Of a stretch of DNA of 64,000 nt, positions 24,497-33,249 are shown piece after piece. Every line of letters begins with the position of its first letter. The first letter of the stretch is position 1. Location: assembly GCF_030816715.1 (NCBI RefSeq), contig NZ_JAUSYH010000001.1, positions 8,122,001 through 8,186,000 of the forward strand, in the 5' to 3' direction. The translations under genes and the position numbers were made by a program. The stretch is from Streptomyces achromogenes. Its GTDB lineage: Bacteria; Actinomycetota; Actinomycetes; Streptomycetales; Streptomycetaceae. The notes below the pieces were generated by a model. It saw nothing but the letters and a program-made list of their open reading frames with translations, did not search any database and was not told where the DNA came from.

Positions 24497-24946
24497 GGCG
24501 CCCGCGCCCCACCGGGAGCCCGGTTGCCGGTGCTGACGCCGAGGGGCCCGTACCGGCGCTGACGGGGTCTCGGCCGGCGAAGCGCCCGGCCGCCGAAGCG
24601 CGTCCGGCCATCGGTCCGAGAAGGCGGCGCCGCCACTGCGGCCCGCCGCGCATGACTGCGCGGACACTCGGACCGTTGCCCTCGGGCGTTCCCCTGCCGA
24701 GCGCACACCGGTCCGCATCCGCGACTCCTGCCCCGGCACTCCGGTCCGGCACCCCGGCTCCTGTCCCGGCGCTCCTGCCCGGCCGCTCCCCGCCCTCGCA
24801 GGGGCCACTCGTCGGACACCCCTGGCTCGCCCGTGCCCCTGCCCCCGCCGTGCCCGCGCGTGACGTTTCGCGCGCCGCCTGGAAGGTACTCGCGTGGCGC
24901 CGGACGGACGGCGTCCGGGCAGGCACGACCGCGAAGGGAGGCCGTC
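24497..24946. other. 450-bp spacer without a supported gene
   Basis: This stretch between the ROK gene and a small ORF is G/C rich and holds imperfect direct repeats rich in CTCC and CCGG around 24723-24790. Open frames occur on both strands but show no recognisable domains or plausible ribosome sites. The last bases include GAAGGGAGG, the ribosome site of the next gene. I see no clear promoter. Confidence 0.5.
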
Positions 24947-25204
24947 GTGGCCGCACACAACCTCGAAGGCCCGGGCGAGACCAGCGCACCCATCCCGCGC
25001 GACCCGCCGGACCAGCAGGCGGACGCGGATGCGGAGGACCCTTGGGACCTCGCCGGCCCGAAGGGGTCGGGGAAGCCGGCGGAGGCCGAGAGCGTCCCCG
25101 ACACCGACGAGTCGGGCACCGGCCGCAAGGGCGCGTCCCCGGGCCCGTCGCACACCGACATCGACCAGTCCGACGAGCCTGTGCCCGAAGAGCCGTCCGC
25201 CTGA
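24947..25204 (+). CDS. Small acidic hydrophilic protein
   Basis: This 85-residue protein starts at a GTG (24947) seven bases after GAAGGGAGG. It is almost free of hydrophobic residues and rich in Asp, Glu, Pro, Ser and Gly (for example DADAEDPWDLAGPKGSGK and DQSDEPVPEEPSA), so it is probably disordered. It has no signal peptide. A strong hairpin terminator lies 52 bp downstream, which supports a real transcription unit. I recognise no domain. Small proteins of this kind are common in Streptomyces and lack known functions. Confidence 0.6.
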   Translation: MAAHNLEGPGETSAPIPRDPPDQQADADAEDPWDLAGPKGSGKPAEAESVPDTDESGTGRKGASPGPSHTDIDQSDEPVPEEPSA

Positions 25205-25256
25205 GGATTCGCGGGCACGGCCGACCGGGCCCACCCGGGGAGCCGGGCAAAGGAGA

Positions 25257-25289
25257 GCCCCGACCGGACGGGGGAATCACGGTCGGGGC
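25257..25289. terminator. Hairpin terminator after the small acidic protein gene
   Basis: GCCCCGACCG and CGGTCGGGGC form a perfect 10-bp stem around a 13-base loop. No long T tract follows, as is common in Streptomyces. Confidence 0.7.
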
Positions 25290-25476
25290 GGTCTGAGTGT
25301 GGGCGCGCACGGCGGTCGCCACTCGGCGAGACGCGCCGCAGGGCTTCAGCCGGACGATCGTCCCTGTGGGCAGAAGGTGAGGCCCGGGGACACTGTCCCG
25401 TCCGCACCCACGGTCTGTTCAACGGGTGACCACTCCTGGGTGTTCCCCGGTCCGCGGCGGCGCGCGGTGACGTGTG

Positions 25477-26145
25477 TCACCCCGCTTCCCCGCCCAGCGG
25501 GCTCGTCGACAGGGACGCCAGAAGGTCGGCCGGGTCGTCGTACACGGTCTCCGCGCCCGCCTCCAGCAGGTCGGCGCGGGGGATGCCGCCGCACAGGACG
25601 CCCACGCAGCGCACCCCGGCCCGGCGGCCGGCCCGCATGTCCCACACGGTGTCGCCGACGAAAACGGCCCCCTCGGCGGACGCCCCGACCAGCTCCAGCG
25701 CGTGGGCCACCGGCTCCGGCGAGGGCTTGCCCGCCTCGACGTCGTCCGCGCTCGCGGTCGCGGCGATGGCGTCGTCGGCGTCGATGGCGGCGCGCAGGGC
25801 CGACAGCTCGGACCCGCTCGCCGAGGTGGCGAGCACCACGGTCCAGCCGTCGTCGCGCAGCCGGCGCAGCAACCGCCCGGCGTCCCGCAGCGGCGGCAGC
25901 CGGTCGAAGTACTGGCCGTACAGCGCCTTGTGGGCGGCACTGAGCTCCGCGTCCCGGTCCGTGTCCCGGTCCTCGCCCAGCAGGTGGGCGATCAGGTCGT
26001 CGGAACCGAGCCCGACCGCCCGGTGCACGGCGTGCGTCGGCACCCGGTGGCCCGCCTGCCGGAAAGCCTCCCACCAGGTGACGACATGCAGGTGGTTGGT
26101 GTCGACGAGGGTGCCGTCGACGTCGAACACGGCGGCGCGTGTCAT
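25477..26145 (-). CDS. HAD-family hydrolase (phosphatase/phosphoglucomutase-like)
   Basis: This 222-residue protein shows all HAD motifs: motif I DVDGTLVDTNH near residue 8, motif II TSASGSE, a lysine in AGKPSPEP and motif III FVGDTVWDMRAG. The helical cap between motif I and II indicates a C1-cap phosphatase or beta-phosphoglucomutase-like enzyme. I chose the ATG at 26145, preceded by GAGAGAGGA, over one eight codons upstream. The PHP gene lies 39 bp upstream on the same strand, so they may form an operon. The substrate is unknown. Confidence 0.85.
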   Translation of the reverse strand: MTRAAVFDVDGTLVDTNHLHVVTWWEAFRQAGHRVPTHAVHRAVGLGSDDLIAHLLGEDRDTDRDAELSAAHKALYGQYFDRLPPLRDAGRLLRRLRDDGWTVVLATSASGSELSALRAAIDADDAIAATASADDVEAGKPSPEPVAHALELVGASAEGAVFVGDTVWDMRAGRRAGVRCVGVLCGGIPRADLLEAGAETVYDDPADLLASLSTSPLGGEAG

Positions 26146-26184
26146 CTGGGATCCTCTCTCTCGAACCACCCGCCGGGTACCACC

Positions 26185-27225
26185 TCAGCGGCTCGCCACT
26201 CCCGTCGGCGTGCGGCCCTCGCGCGTCCAGGCCAGCAGGTCCCCGAGCGGCCACGCGGTGACGACCCGCTCCGCGGGCACCTCGCACTCCTCGGCCCGCG
26301 CGCAGCCGAGGATCTGCCAGTCCAGCTGGCCCGGCGCGTGCGCGTCGGTGTCGACGGAGAACAGCGTGCCCGCCGCGACCGCACGGCGCAGCAGCCGGCG
26401 CGGCGGGTCGAGCCGCTCGGGCCGGCTGTTGATCTCCACGGCCGTGCCGGACTCGGCGCACGCCGCGAACACCTCGTCGGCGTCGAACTCCGACTCCGGC
26501 CGCCCGCGCCCGCTCACCAGCCGTCCGGTGCAGTGGCCCAGGACGTCGGCGTGCGGATCGCGCACGGCCCTGACCATGCGGCGCGTCATCGCCCGGGCCT
26601 CCATGCGCAGCTTGGAGTGCACGGACACCACGACCACGTCGAGCCGCTCCAGCAGCTCCGGCTCCTGGTCCAGGGACCCGTCGTCGAGGATGTCGCACTC
26701 GATGCCGGTCAGCAGCCGGAAGGGCGCCCAGGTCGCGTTGAGCTCCTCGACAACGTCCAACTGCCGGCGCAGCCGTTCGGGGGACAGCCCGCGGGCCACC
26801 GTCAGCCGCGGCGAGTGATCGGTGAGCACGGCCCATTCGTGGCCGAGCGCCGCCGCCGTCCGGCCCATCTCCTCGATCGGGCTGCCGCCGTCCGACCAGT
26901 CGGAGTGGAGGTGGCAGTCCCCGCGCAACAGCGCCCGCAGCCCGGTCCCCGCACCGTCCGTGAGCGGTCGGCCTGCTTCGTCCTCCAGTGTCGTCAGGTA
27001 CGACGGCTGCTGCCCGGCCAGTGCCTCACGCACCACCTGGGCGGTCTTGGGGCCCACGCCCTTCAGCGACTCCAGCGTCCCGGCCGCCGATCGCTGCTCG
27101 ACCTCCGCCGTGGGCAGCCGTCCCAGCACGCGGCCCGCCGTGCGGAACGCCCGCACCCGGTAGGTGGGGGCCAGCGACCGCTCCAGCAGGAAGGCGATCC
27201 GGTCCAGGGCCTCGACGGGGTCCAT
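26185..27225 (-). CDS. PHP-domain phosphoesterase with helix-hairpin-helix region
   Basis: This 346-residue protein resembles the C-terminal part of PolX-type proteins without the polymerase core. Residues 1-85 contain a helix-hairpin-helix (LESLKGVGPKTAQVVREAL) for DNA contact. The PHP domain follows, with metal ligands in DCHLHSDWSDGG, LTDHSPRL, VSVHSKLRM, LGHCTGR and SVDTDAHAP. Such proteins are 3'-5' exonucleases or histidinol-phosphatase-like phosphoesterases. The ATG at 27225 follows GGAGG. It lies upstream of the HAD gene on the same strand. Confidence 0.85.
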   Translation of the reverse strand: MDPVEALDRIAFLLERSLAPTYRVRAFRTAGRVLGRLPTAEVEQRSAAGTLESLKGVGPKTAQVVREALAGQQPSYLTTLEDEAGRPLTDGAGTGLRALLRGDCHLHSDWSDGGSPIEEMGRTAAALGHEWAVLTDHSPRLTVARGLSPERLRRQLDVVEELNATWAPFRLLTGIECDILDDGSLDQEPELLERLDVVVVSVHSKLRMEARAMTRRMVRAVRDPHADVLGHCTGRLVSGRGRPESEFDADEVFAACAESGTAVEINSRPERLDPPRRLLRRAVAAGTLFSVDTDAHAPGQLDWQILGCARAEECEVPAERVVTAWPLGDLLAWTREGRTPTGVASR

Positions 27226-27355
27226 CGCTACCTCCTGGCTCCAGAGTTCACCGCCCGCGCGCGGGCCGCACGTCGGGGGAGGCGATAGCCCGTCCTGCCC
27301 GTACGTCAGCGATCGAACGATTCGTGACGACCTGTTCCGCTCTACCCTTTATGTC

Positions 27356-27592
27356 ATGACCGAAATCGCGAGCCTCCGTATCGCCCGACCGCGGATCATG
27401 GTGCTCGGTGTGCAGCCTGCCCCCGTTCCGTTCCGCATCGTGGAAATCGACGCCGAGGTGGTCGGCGAGGCCAGGGACGTGACCGACGTCCTCGAGATCG
27501 CCGCCGCGTACGGCATCACCGTCCATGACCTCGACGACCCGGACGTGGTGCGCTGGGTGGGCGGGGACAGGTACACGTGGAACCCGCACTGA
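27356..27592 (+). CDS. Small conserved hypothetical protein
   Basis: This 78-residue protein begins at the ATG at 27356 and has a globular look: alternating hydrophobic strands (RIMVLGVQPAPVPFRIVEID) followed by helices (DVTDVLEIAAAYGITVHDLD) and an aromatic C-terminus. No ribosome site is visible, so it may be translated from a leaderless transcript. It has no signal peptide, and I do not recognise a family. It is divergent from the PHP gene. Confidence 0.65.
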   Translation: MTEIASLRIARPRIMVLGVQPAPVPFRIVEIDAEVVGEARDVTDVLEIAAAYGITVHDLDDPDVVRWVGGDRYTWNPH

Positions 27593-27623
27593 GGCCGGTC
27601 CGGTCCTCGCCCCCGCCCCGCTC

Positions 27624-28262
27624 TCACGCGCGCTGCCTGCGGGCGTGCACCGCCCGGCCGAACCTGCGCCCCAGGATCAGGTATCCGATCAGCGCGCCCG
27701 TCGTGTTGAGGATGACGTCGTCGATGTCGAAGGCGCGTCCGGTCACCAGCGCGCCCTGGGCGAACTCCACCAGCAGCATGACGGCCGCCGTCAGCAGCAG
27801 TACGCGCAGCAGCCCGCGGGCCCGGGGTGCGACGACCGGCACCAGCACGCCGAAGGGCACGCCCAGCAGCACGTTGCCGCCGATCTGCTTCGCGGCGTCG
27901 CGCAGTTCCGGCTGGTCCAGATAGGCCCGCAGCGAGTCGCCCGGCCGCAGGTTGGAGTGCACCAGGGCCGTCGAGGCGGGGGACGGCTCCAGCGTGATGC
28001 GGGCGAGCGCGACGGCGAACGCGACCATGAACGCGAAGGCGCACAGCATGGCGAGCAGCCGCAGCGGGAACGGCAGCGGCCGGCCGGTCTTCGCGCCGGT
28101 CTTCGCGCCGGTCTTCGCTCCGGCCTTCCTGTCGGTCTTCCCGCCGCTCCGCGGAGGCGCCTCGGTCTTGTTCCAGGGCTTCCAGGACTTTCCGGGTTTT
28201 CCGGGCTCCTTGGCGCCGCGCGGGCGGAACGCGGTGAGCGGACGTAGCGCTGCACGGGCCAT
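27624..28262 (-). CDS. VanZ-like membrane protein
   Basis: This 212-residue protein has a basic, Lys/Gly/Ala-rich cytoplasmic N-terminus (about 60 residues) followed by four hydrophobic helices and the VanZ-family features NVLLGVPFGVLVP and FDIDDVILNTTGALIGY. VanZ proteins can give low-level teicoplanin resistance, but most members have unknown roles in the envelope. The basic segment contains repeated AKTG units, encoded by 12-bp tandem repeats (about 28084-28119), whose number may vary. The start is the ATG at 28262. Confidence 0.85.
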   Translation of the reverse strand: MARAALRPLTAFRPRGAKEPGKPGKSWKPWNKTEAPPRSGGKTDRKAGAKTGAKTGAKTGRPLPFPLRLLAMLCAFAFMVAFAVALARITLEPSPASTALVHSNLRPGDSLRAYLDQPELRDAAKQIGGNVLLGVPFGVLVPVVAPRARGLLRVLLLTAAVMLLVEFAQGALVTGRAFDIDDVILNTTGALIGYLILGRRFGRAVHARRQRA

Positions 28263-28376
28263 GCGGTCCTCCAGTAGTCAACTTCCCTGCGTGACAGGGC
28301 GATTACCCGCGAAATCCCGGAGGATGCCGGCCTTCCCGTCCGGCGCCGGACACGAGGTCCGGCGCCGAGGGCGAGG

Positions 28377-29075
28377 TCAGGAGCCGTACACCACCTTCAC
28401 CTCCGTGAAGCCGAGGGAGTGCAGCAGCCCCTCCAGCATGTCGGTGGTGTTGCTCTCGGCCCGCGCGGTCAGCTCGCTCTCCTTCGCCGCGTCGCCGATG
28501 TGGCGGACCGCGAGCTTCTGCACGGCCTGTTCACCGCCGGGGTTGTCCGAGAAGAGGTCGCCGAGGCGGTCCAGGAGACCGCGCTGCTTGGAGACCGCGT
28601 AGGAGCGGTCGGGGTCGAGCGCCGGGGTGCCGAGTCGCGCGTGCGGCAGCCGGAGCGTGGCGGAGGTGCGGTCCTCGTCGACCGTCACGTCGTCGTCGCC
28701 GACCTTGCCGAGGTCGACGTAGGCGTCCACGGTGCCCGCCCCGACGTACAGGGTGCGGGTGCCGCGGATCGCGTCGGGGAGGTACTTGGCGTCCTTCTCC
28801 AGGTCCACGACGACCTGGAAGTTGCCGGAGGCGGCGTCGTAACGGCTCATGTCCTGGATGGACTGCAGCAGGGCGGGGCCCGTACGGTCGTGGGTCTCGG
28901 TGCCGAAGAAGTCGCGCAGTCCCGGCAGCAGGCTCAGCCGGATCCCGGCGAACATCACGACGAGCACGACCACGACGGCGGTGAGCGCCTTGGCCCAGCC
29001 GGGCATGCGGCCGGGGAGGCGCCTGGTGGGCTTGTCGGCCTTGGTGGGCTCGGTGGGCTCGATGGAAGTCGTCAT
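28377..29075 (-). CDS. DUF4230 membrane-anchored protein
   Basis: This 232-residue protein has a short cytoplasmic N-terminus, one transmembrane helix (ALTAVVVVLVVMFAGIRLSL) and an exported domain of the DUF4230 family (FQVVVDLEKDAKYLPDAIRG to LLHSLGFTEVKVVYG). The family's function is unknown; it is widespread in bacteria as a single-pass envelope protein. The ATG at 29075 follows a strong AGGAGG; an in-frame ATG nine codons upstream lacks one. It lies upstream of the VanZ gene on the same strand. Confidence 0.85.
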   Translation of the reverse strand: MTTSIEPTEPTKADKPTRRLPGRMPGWAKALTAVVVVLVVMFAGIRLSLLPGLRDFFGTETHDRTGPALLQSIQDMSRYDAASGNFQVVVDLEKDAKYLPDAIRGTRTLYVGAGTVDAYVDLGKVGDDDVTVDEDRTSATLRLPHARLGTPALDPDRSYAVSKQRGLLDRLGDLFSDNPGGEQAVQKLAVRHIGDAAKESELTARAESNTTDMLEGLLHSLGFTEVKVVYGS

Positions 29076-29562
29076 GCGGACGGCCCTCCTTCCTGAGGAC
29101 ACGGATTCCCGCCAATTGCGGTGTCAGACCGCCTTGTTGGCAACCTGTGACGTACGGGCCCGCCCGGCACGCGGGCCGGCCGGGCGTCCTCGCCGGAGCG
29201 CGGGCGGCCGACGGCCTGCGGACGGCCGTGTCCGGGCGCCTTGACGCCGCCCGCTCCGGCGGCCCGGGCCGCCGCTCCCCCGTCACGCTCACCACGACGA
29301 CCGGCGCGACCGGCGTGACCACGACGGCGACCGCGGCAGGCGGAGCCGGCCACGTCACCCGGGCGGCCGATCCCGCCCCGCGCGTCCCGCCCGCCGGGCC
29401 GACGGGGCCGTCGGCGGACCGCGACCGGACGTCCCGGGGGCCGGGAGCGGTGGGGGAGGGGACCGGCGGACCACGGGGTGCCGGTGAGGGTGGGCGAAAC
29501 GGACGCGGTCCGTAGCATGGGAGCTCCCGCCCCAGCCGGACATGATCCGCGAGGAGCCGATC
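29076..29562. other. 487-bp divergent spacer
   Basis: The spacer must hold promoters for the DUF4230 and PRPP-synthetase genes. I see a small inverted repeat (CCGC-CAATT-GCGG) near 29111 and a stretch rich in ACCACGACG/GCGACCGG short repeats near 29290-29330, but no convincing -35/-10 pair and no gene. Confidence 0.4.
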
Positions 29563-30516
29563 GTGCGAGACATCTCCGTGTTCAGCGGCAGTGCCCATCC
29601 CGAGCTGGCAGCCGAGGTCTGCGCCCACCTCGGCGTGCCCCTGAGTCCCACCCGCCTCAGCAGGTTCGCCAACGACTGCCTGGAGGTCCAGCTCCAGGCC
29701 AACTGCCGGGAACGGGACGTCTTCCTCGTCCAGCCCCTGGTCCGGCCCGTGCAGGAACACCTCGTCGAACTGCTGCTGATGTGCGACGCCGCCCGGGGCG
29801 CCTCGGCGGGCCGGATCACGGTCGTCATGCCGCACTACTCCTACGCCCGCTCCGACAAGAAGGACGCGCCCCGCATCTCGCTCGGCGGCCGGCTGGTCGC
29901 CGACCTGATGGCGGCGGCCGGCGTCCACCGGGTGCTCACCATGACGCTGCACTCGCCCCAGGTGCACGGCTTCTTCTCGATGCCCGTGGACCATCTGCAC
30001 GCCCACCGGGAGCTGGCCGCCCACTTCCGCCGTTACGACCTCACCCGCACCACCGTCGTCTCGCCCGACCTCGGCAACGCCAAGGAGGCGGCGGCCTTCG
30101 CCCGGATGATCGGCGCCCAGGTGGCGGCGGGGGCCAAGCAGCGGTTCGCCGACGACCGGGTCAGCATCAGCGCCGTGATCGGCGAGGTGGCGGGGCGGGA
30201 CGTGATCGTCCTCGACGACGAGATCGCCAAGGGCAGCACGGTCCTCGAACTGCTCGACCGGTTGCGGGAGTCGCAGCCGCGGTCGATACGGGTGGCGTGC
30301 ACGCACGGCCTGTTCGCGGCCGGTGCGCTGAAACGGCTCAGCGAGCAGCCCGACGTGCTGGAGATCGTGTGCACCAACACCGTGCCGGTGCCCGTCGAGC
30401 AGCACACCGACAAGCTGCGGATCCTGTCCATCGCCCCCGCCCTCGCGGAGGCCGTTCGCCGGATCCACAACGGCGAGTCCGTCAGCGCCCTGTTCGACGC
30501 GGCGCGCAGCGAATAG
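29563..30516 (+). CDS. Ribose-phosphate pyrophosphokinase (PRPP synthetase) paralogue
   Basis: This 317-residue protein belongs to the PRPP synthetase family, which makes phosphoribosyl pyrophosphate from ribose 5-phosphate and ATP. It has the N-terminal VFSGSAHPELA, the YSYARSDKKDAPR loop, the VVSPDLGNAKEA motif and the PRPP-binding loop VIVLDDEIAKGSTV. The loop differs from the usual DTGGT, suggesting a divergent accessory enzyme rather than the housekeeping prs. I chose the GTG at 29563, six bases after GAGGAG, over the ATG at 29542. It stands alone. Confidence 0.85.
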   Translation: MRDISVFSGSAHPELAAEVCAHLGVPLSPTRLSRFANDCLEVQLQANCRERDVFLVQPLVRPVQEHLVELLLMCDAARGASAGRITVVMPHYSYARSDKKDAPRISLGGRLVADLMAAAGVHRVLTMTLHSPQVHGFFSMPVDHLHAHRELAAHFRRYDLTRTTVVSPDLGNAKEAAAFARMIGAQVAAGAKQRFADDRVSISAVIGEVAGRDVIVLDDEIAKGSTVLELLDRLRESQPRSIRVACTHGLFAAGALKRLSEQPDVLEIVCTNTVPVPVEQHTDKLRILSIAPALAEAVRRIHNGESVSALFDAARSE

Positions 30517-30567
30517 CGGGGTGGCGGCCGGGTCGGAAGGGTCGTCGAGCAGCGCTTCCCGGCGCCG

Positions 30568-30948
30568 TCATAACGTGCCGGAGGCGGCCCCGGGACGCTC
30601 CAGGGCGGCCTCCAGGGTCGCGGCGGGCGGCAGCAGCCGGGACAGCCCGGTGGCCCGCAGGATCCGCAGGGTCAGCGGGTGGGGGCAGACCAGGTGCAGA
30701 CGGCCGCCCTGGTCGAGGACCCGGCCGCGGGCCCGGTACAGCAGGCGCAGTCCGGAGCAGTCGAAGAACTCGACCGGGGTCAGGTCGATCACGATGCGCG
30801 GCGCGGCGCCCGCGGTCGCGTGGTCGAGGTGCGGGCCGATCTCGGTCGCCGCGACGATGTCGATCTCGCCGTGGAACTCCAGCACCGTGTACCCCCCGTC
30901 CTGGCGGACGCGTAGATGCGGGGTGCCCGCCGTGGATTCGTGCTGCAC
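30568..30948 (-). CDS. STAS-domain anti-sigma factor antagonist
   Basis: This 126-residue protein is a RsbV/SpoIIAA/BldG-like anti-anti-sigma factor. The STAS fold includes YTVLEFHGEIDIVAA and the phosphorylation loop DLTPVEFFDCSGLRLL, whose serine would be phosphorylated by an HATPase kinase and released by a PP2C phosphatase. The likely start is the GTG at 30948 behind TTGGAGG. Longer frames upstream run through an A/T-rich promoter-like stretch (31060-31110) and were rejected. No anti-sigma kinase gene is adjacent. The SpoIIE-type protein at 47087-49453 could be a distant partner, but that is speculation. Confidence 0.8.
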   Translation of the reverse strand: MQHESTAGTPHLRVRQDGGYTVLEFHGEIDIVAATEIGPHLDHATAGAAPRIVIDLTPVEFFDCSGLRLLYRARGRVLDQGGRLHLVCPHPLTLRILRATGLSRLLPPAATLEAALERPGAASGTL

Positions 30949-31195
30949 GACGACATCGCCTCCAACCCGCTCCACCGGTCGGGAGCCTCCAACGGGCGGG
31001 GAGCACACCGCAGTTCCCCGCTCCAGCAAGTTACCCCCGATGGAGTGAATTCCAGCATGTTCGATTGACATATGTCTTCGAAATGCAACCGACTCTGGCC
31101 GAGTTTTTTCGCGCCGTGAGCGAAGGGGGGTGCGAGGAGCGGTCCGAGAGGTGGCGGAAGTGGGTGGGACGGGTGCCGGCACGGGTGCGGGAGGG

Positions 31196-31660
31196 TTACG
31201 ACAGGGCGTGCCAGGCCGTCGACAGGGCCGCGCGGAACTGCTCCGTCTGGGCGGCCGTGAGCTCTCGCACCATGCGCCCCTCCAGTTCCCGCACCGGGCC
31301 GGCGTGCCGGTCGAGGAGCTCGCGCCCGTCGTCGGTGAGCAGGATCAGCAGCTCGCGCCGGTTGTGCGGATTGCGCTCGCGGCGGATCAGGCCGCGCCCC
31401 TCCAGGGACCGGACCAGGTCGGCGATGGACTGGGCGGTGACGAAGGAGGTCCGGGCCAGCTGGGCGGCCGACAGCCCGTCGTGCCGCTGCAGCACGGTGA
31501 GCGCCGTGTACTGCAGGGCCGTGATCCCGGACGGCTTGACCAGCTCGTCGAGATGGGAGCGTACGACCAGCTCGACCTGCTTCACCATGTAGAGAAGGGA
31601 CGGGGGCGCCCGGTGGGGCGAGGGTGCGGACGAAGTCTTGCTCGTCTGGGTGCCGGCCAT
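31196..31660 (-). CDS. MarR-family regulator
   Basis: This 154-residue protein has the MarR winged HTH: LQYTALTVLQRHDGLSAAQL, ARTSFVTAQSIADLVRSLEG and the wing GLIRRERNPHNRRELLILLT. It diverges from an aldehyde dehydrogenase and alcohol dehydrogenase pair, and the 104-bp spacer has two near-identical palindromes. It therefore probably represses both itself and the dehydrogenases and is released by an aromatic aldehyde, alcohol or acid. Confidence 0.92.
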   Translation of the reverse strand: MAGTQTSKTSSAPSPHRAPPSLLYMVKQVELVVRSHLDELVKPSGITALQYTALTVLQRHDGLSAAQLARTSFVTAQSIADLVRSLEGRGLIRRERNPHNRRELLILLTDDGRELLDRHAGPVRELEGRMVRELTAAQTEQFRAALSTAWHALS

Positions 31661-31680
31661 GAGTCGGAGCCTAGAGCATT

Positions 31681-31695
31681 GACAGGAAACCTGTC
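31681..31695. promoter_or_regulatory. MarR operator 1
   Basis: GACAGG-AAA-CCTGTC is a perfect inverted repeat overlapping a TTGACA hexamer (31679-31684) that could be the -35 box of the dehydrogenase operon. Its centre is 34 bp from that of operator 2, placing the two on the same face of the helix, roughly. Confidence 0.8.
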
Positions 31696-31714
31696 TGTAA
31701 AGAGACTGCGAACC

Positions 31715-31729
31715 AACAGGAATCCTGTT
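31715..31729. promoter_or_regulatory. MarR operator 2
   Basis: AACAGG-AAT-CCTGTT is a perfect inverted repeat of the same ACAGGANNCCTGT form as operator 1. It lies 35 bp upstream of the aldehyde dehydrogenase start, where a bound repressor would block transcription. Confidence 0.8.
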
Positions 31730-31764
31730 TGTTGAAATCTTGGCGACGATGCTGAGGAGTGGCG

Positions 31765-33219
31765 ATGACCACCTTCGAGACCGGCCCCGGTCGACTGTTC
31801 ATCGGGGGACAGTGGCGCGAGGCCGCGGACGGAGCCCGGACCGAGGTGGTCGACCCCTCCCGGGGCGCGGTCGTCACCACTGTCGCGGAGGCGGGCGCCG
31901 CCGACGTGGACGCCGCCGTGCGGGCCGCGCGGGAGGCCTTCGACGCCGGGCAGTGGTCCGGCCTCAGCGGCCGGGAGCGCGGCCGCGTCCTGCTCCGGGT
32001 GGCCGAACTGATCCGCGCCGAGGCCGACGCGATCGCCCGGCTGGAGAGCCTCGACGTCGGCAAGCCGATCACCCTGGCGCACGCCGTCGACGTCACCAAC
32101 GCGGCCAACGACTACGAGTACTTCGCCTCCCTCGCCTTCGCCCTGGACGGCGCGAACCGCGACACCCCCATGAACGCCCTCGCCTACACCCGGCGTGGCC
32201 CGCTCGGCGTCGTCGCCGCGATCACCCCCTTCAACTTCCCGCTCATCCTGGCCGGCTCGAAGATCGCCCCCGCCCTCGCCGCCGGCAACACGGTCGTCCA
32301 CAAGCCCGCCGACGAGACCCCGCTCAGCGCCCTGTACATGGCGGACCTGTTCCAGCGGGCGGGGGTGCCCGACGGCGTCGTCAACGTCGTCACCGGCAGC
32401 GGCCCGGTGGCCGGCGAGGCACTGCTGCGCCACCCCGGCGTCGACAAGATCGCCTTCACCGGCTCCACCGCCGTCGGCCGGCACGCCGCGGGCATCGCCG
32501 GCGAGAACCTCAAGCCGGTGACCATGGAACTCGGCGGCAATGCCGCGCACCTCGTCTTTGAGGACGCCGACCTGGAGAAGGCGGTCGGGGCCGTCATCAA
32601 GGGCTTCGTCTTCAACACCGGCCAGTTCTGCATGGGCGGCCCGCGACTGCTGGTGGCCCGCCCGGTCTACAGCACGATGCTGAACATCCTCGCCGAGGCC
32701 GTGCCGGGCGTGCCCGTCGGCGACCCCCGGCGGCCGGAGACCGTCGTCGGTCCGATGGCGGGGGAGAAGCACCTGCACAAGGTCGAGGAGTACGTCGCCC
32801 TCGCCCGGAAGGAGGGCGCCCGCATCGTCTGCGGCGGCGAGCGCCTCGACCTCGACGGCGGCTACTACTACCGGCCCACCGTCATCGCCGACCTCGCGAA
32901 CGACTCCCGTGTCGTGCAGGAGGAGATCTTCGGCCCGGTCCTCACCGTCCAGCCCTTCGACGACGAGGACGAGGCCGTCGCGCTCGCCAACTCCACCCCG
33001 TACGGCCTGGCTTCGGGAGTCCAGACCGGCAATCTGGCCCGCGCCCACCGCGTCGCCGACCGCCTCCAGGCCGGCATCGTCTGGGTCAACGACTGGGCGA
33101 TGCTCGACCCGGCCGTCCCCTTCGGCGGCGTCAAGGACTCCGGCTTCGGCCGCGAGTACGGCCCCGAGGCGCTCCAGTCGTACACCAAGGTCAAGTCCGT
33201 CGTCGTCTCGCTCGACTGA
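31765..33219 (+). CDS. Aldehyde dehydrogenase
   Basis: This 484-residue protein is a complete NAD(P)-dependent aldehyde dehydrogenase. It has the N-terminal PFNFPLILAG region, cofactor motif FTGSTAVGR, general base Glu in VTMELGGNAAH near residue 257, and catalytic Cys in NTGQFCMGGP near residue 289. The ATG at 31765 follows GAGGAG. Together with the adjacent benzyl-alcohol-type dehydrogenase it could oxidise an aryl or alkyl alcohol through the aldehyde to the acid. The MarR repressor and twin operators control it. The exact substrate is unknown. Confidence 0.92.
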   Translation: MTTFETGPGRLFIGGQWREAADGARTEVVDPSRGAVVTTVAEAGAADVDAAVRAAREAFDAGQWSGLSGRERGRVLLRVAELIRAEADAIARLESLDVGKPITLAHAVDVTNAANDYEYFASLAFALDGANRDTPMNALAYTRRGPLGVVAAITPFNFPLILAGSKIAPALAAGNTVVHKPADETPLSALYMADLFQRAGVPDGVVNVVTGSGPVAGEALLRHPGVDKIAFTGSTAVGRHAAGIAGENLKPVTMELGGNAAHLVFEDADLEKAVGAVIKGFVFNTGQFCMGGPRLLVARPVYSTMLNILAEAVPGVPVGDPRRPETVVGPMAGEKHLHKVEEYVALARKEGARIVCGGERLDLDGGYYYRPTVIADLANDSRVVQEEIFGPVLTVQPFDDEDEAVALANSTPYGLASGVQTGNLARAHRVADRLQAGIVWVNDWAMLDPAVPFGGVKDSGFGREYGPEALQSYTKVKSVVVSLD

Positions 33220-33249
33220 ACGCGCCGCGAAAGCAAGGGAGTCGCACCC

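Noticed and set aside
24094..25422. A 442-codon minus-strand frame over the ROK gene end and spacer
   Set aside because: It is antisense to the ROK gene, Arg/Pro/Gly rich and without a domain or ribosome site.
30949..31182. A longer STAS protein starting upstream of 30948
   Set aside because: The extension would translate an A/T-rich promoter-like stretch, has no ribosome site and is not part of the STAS fold.
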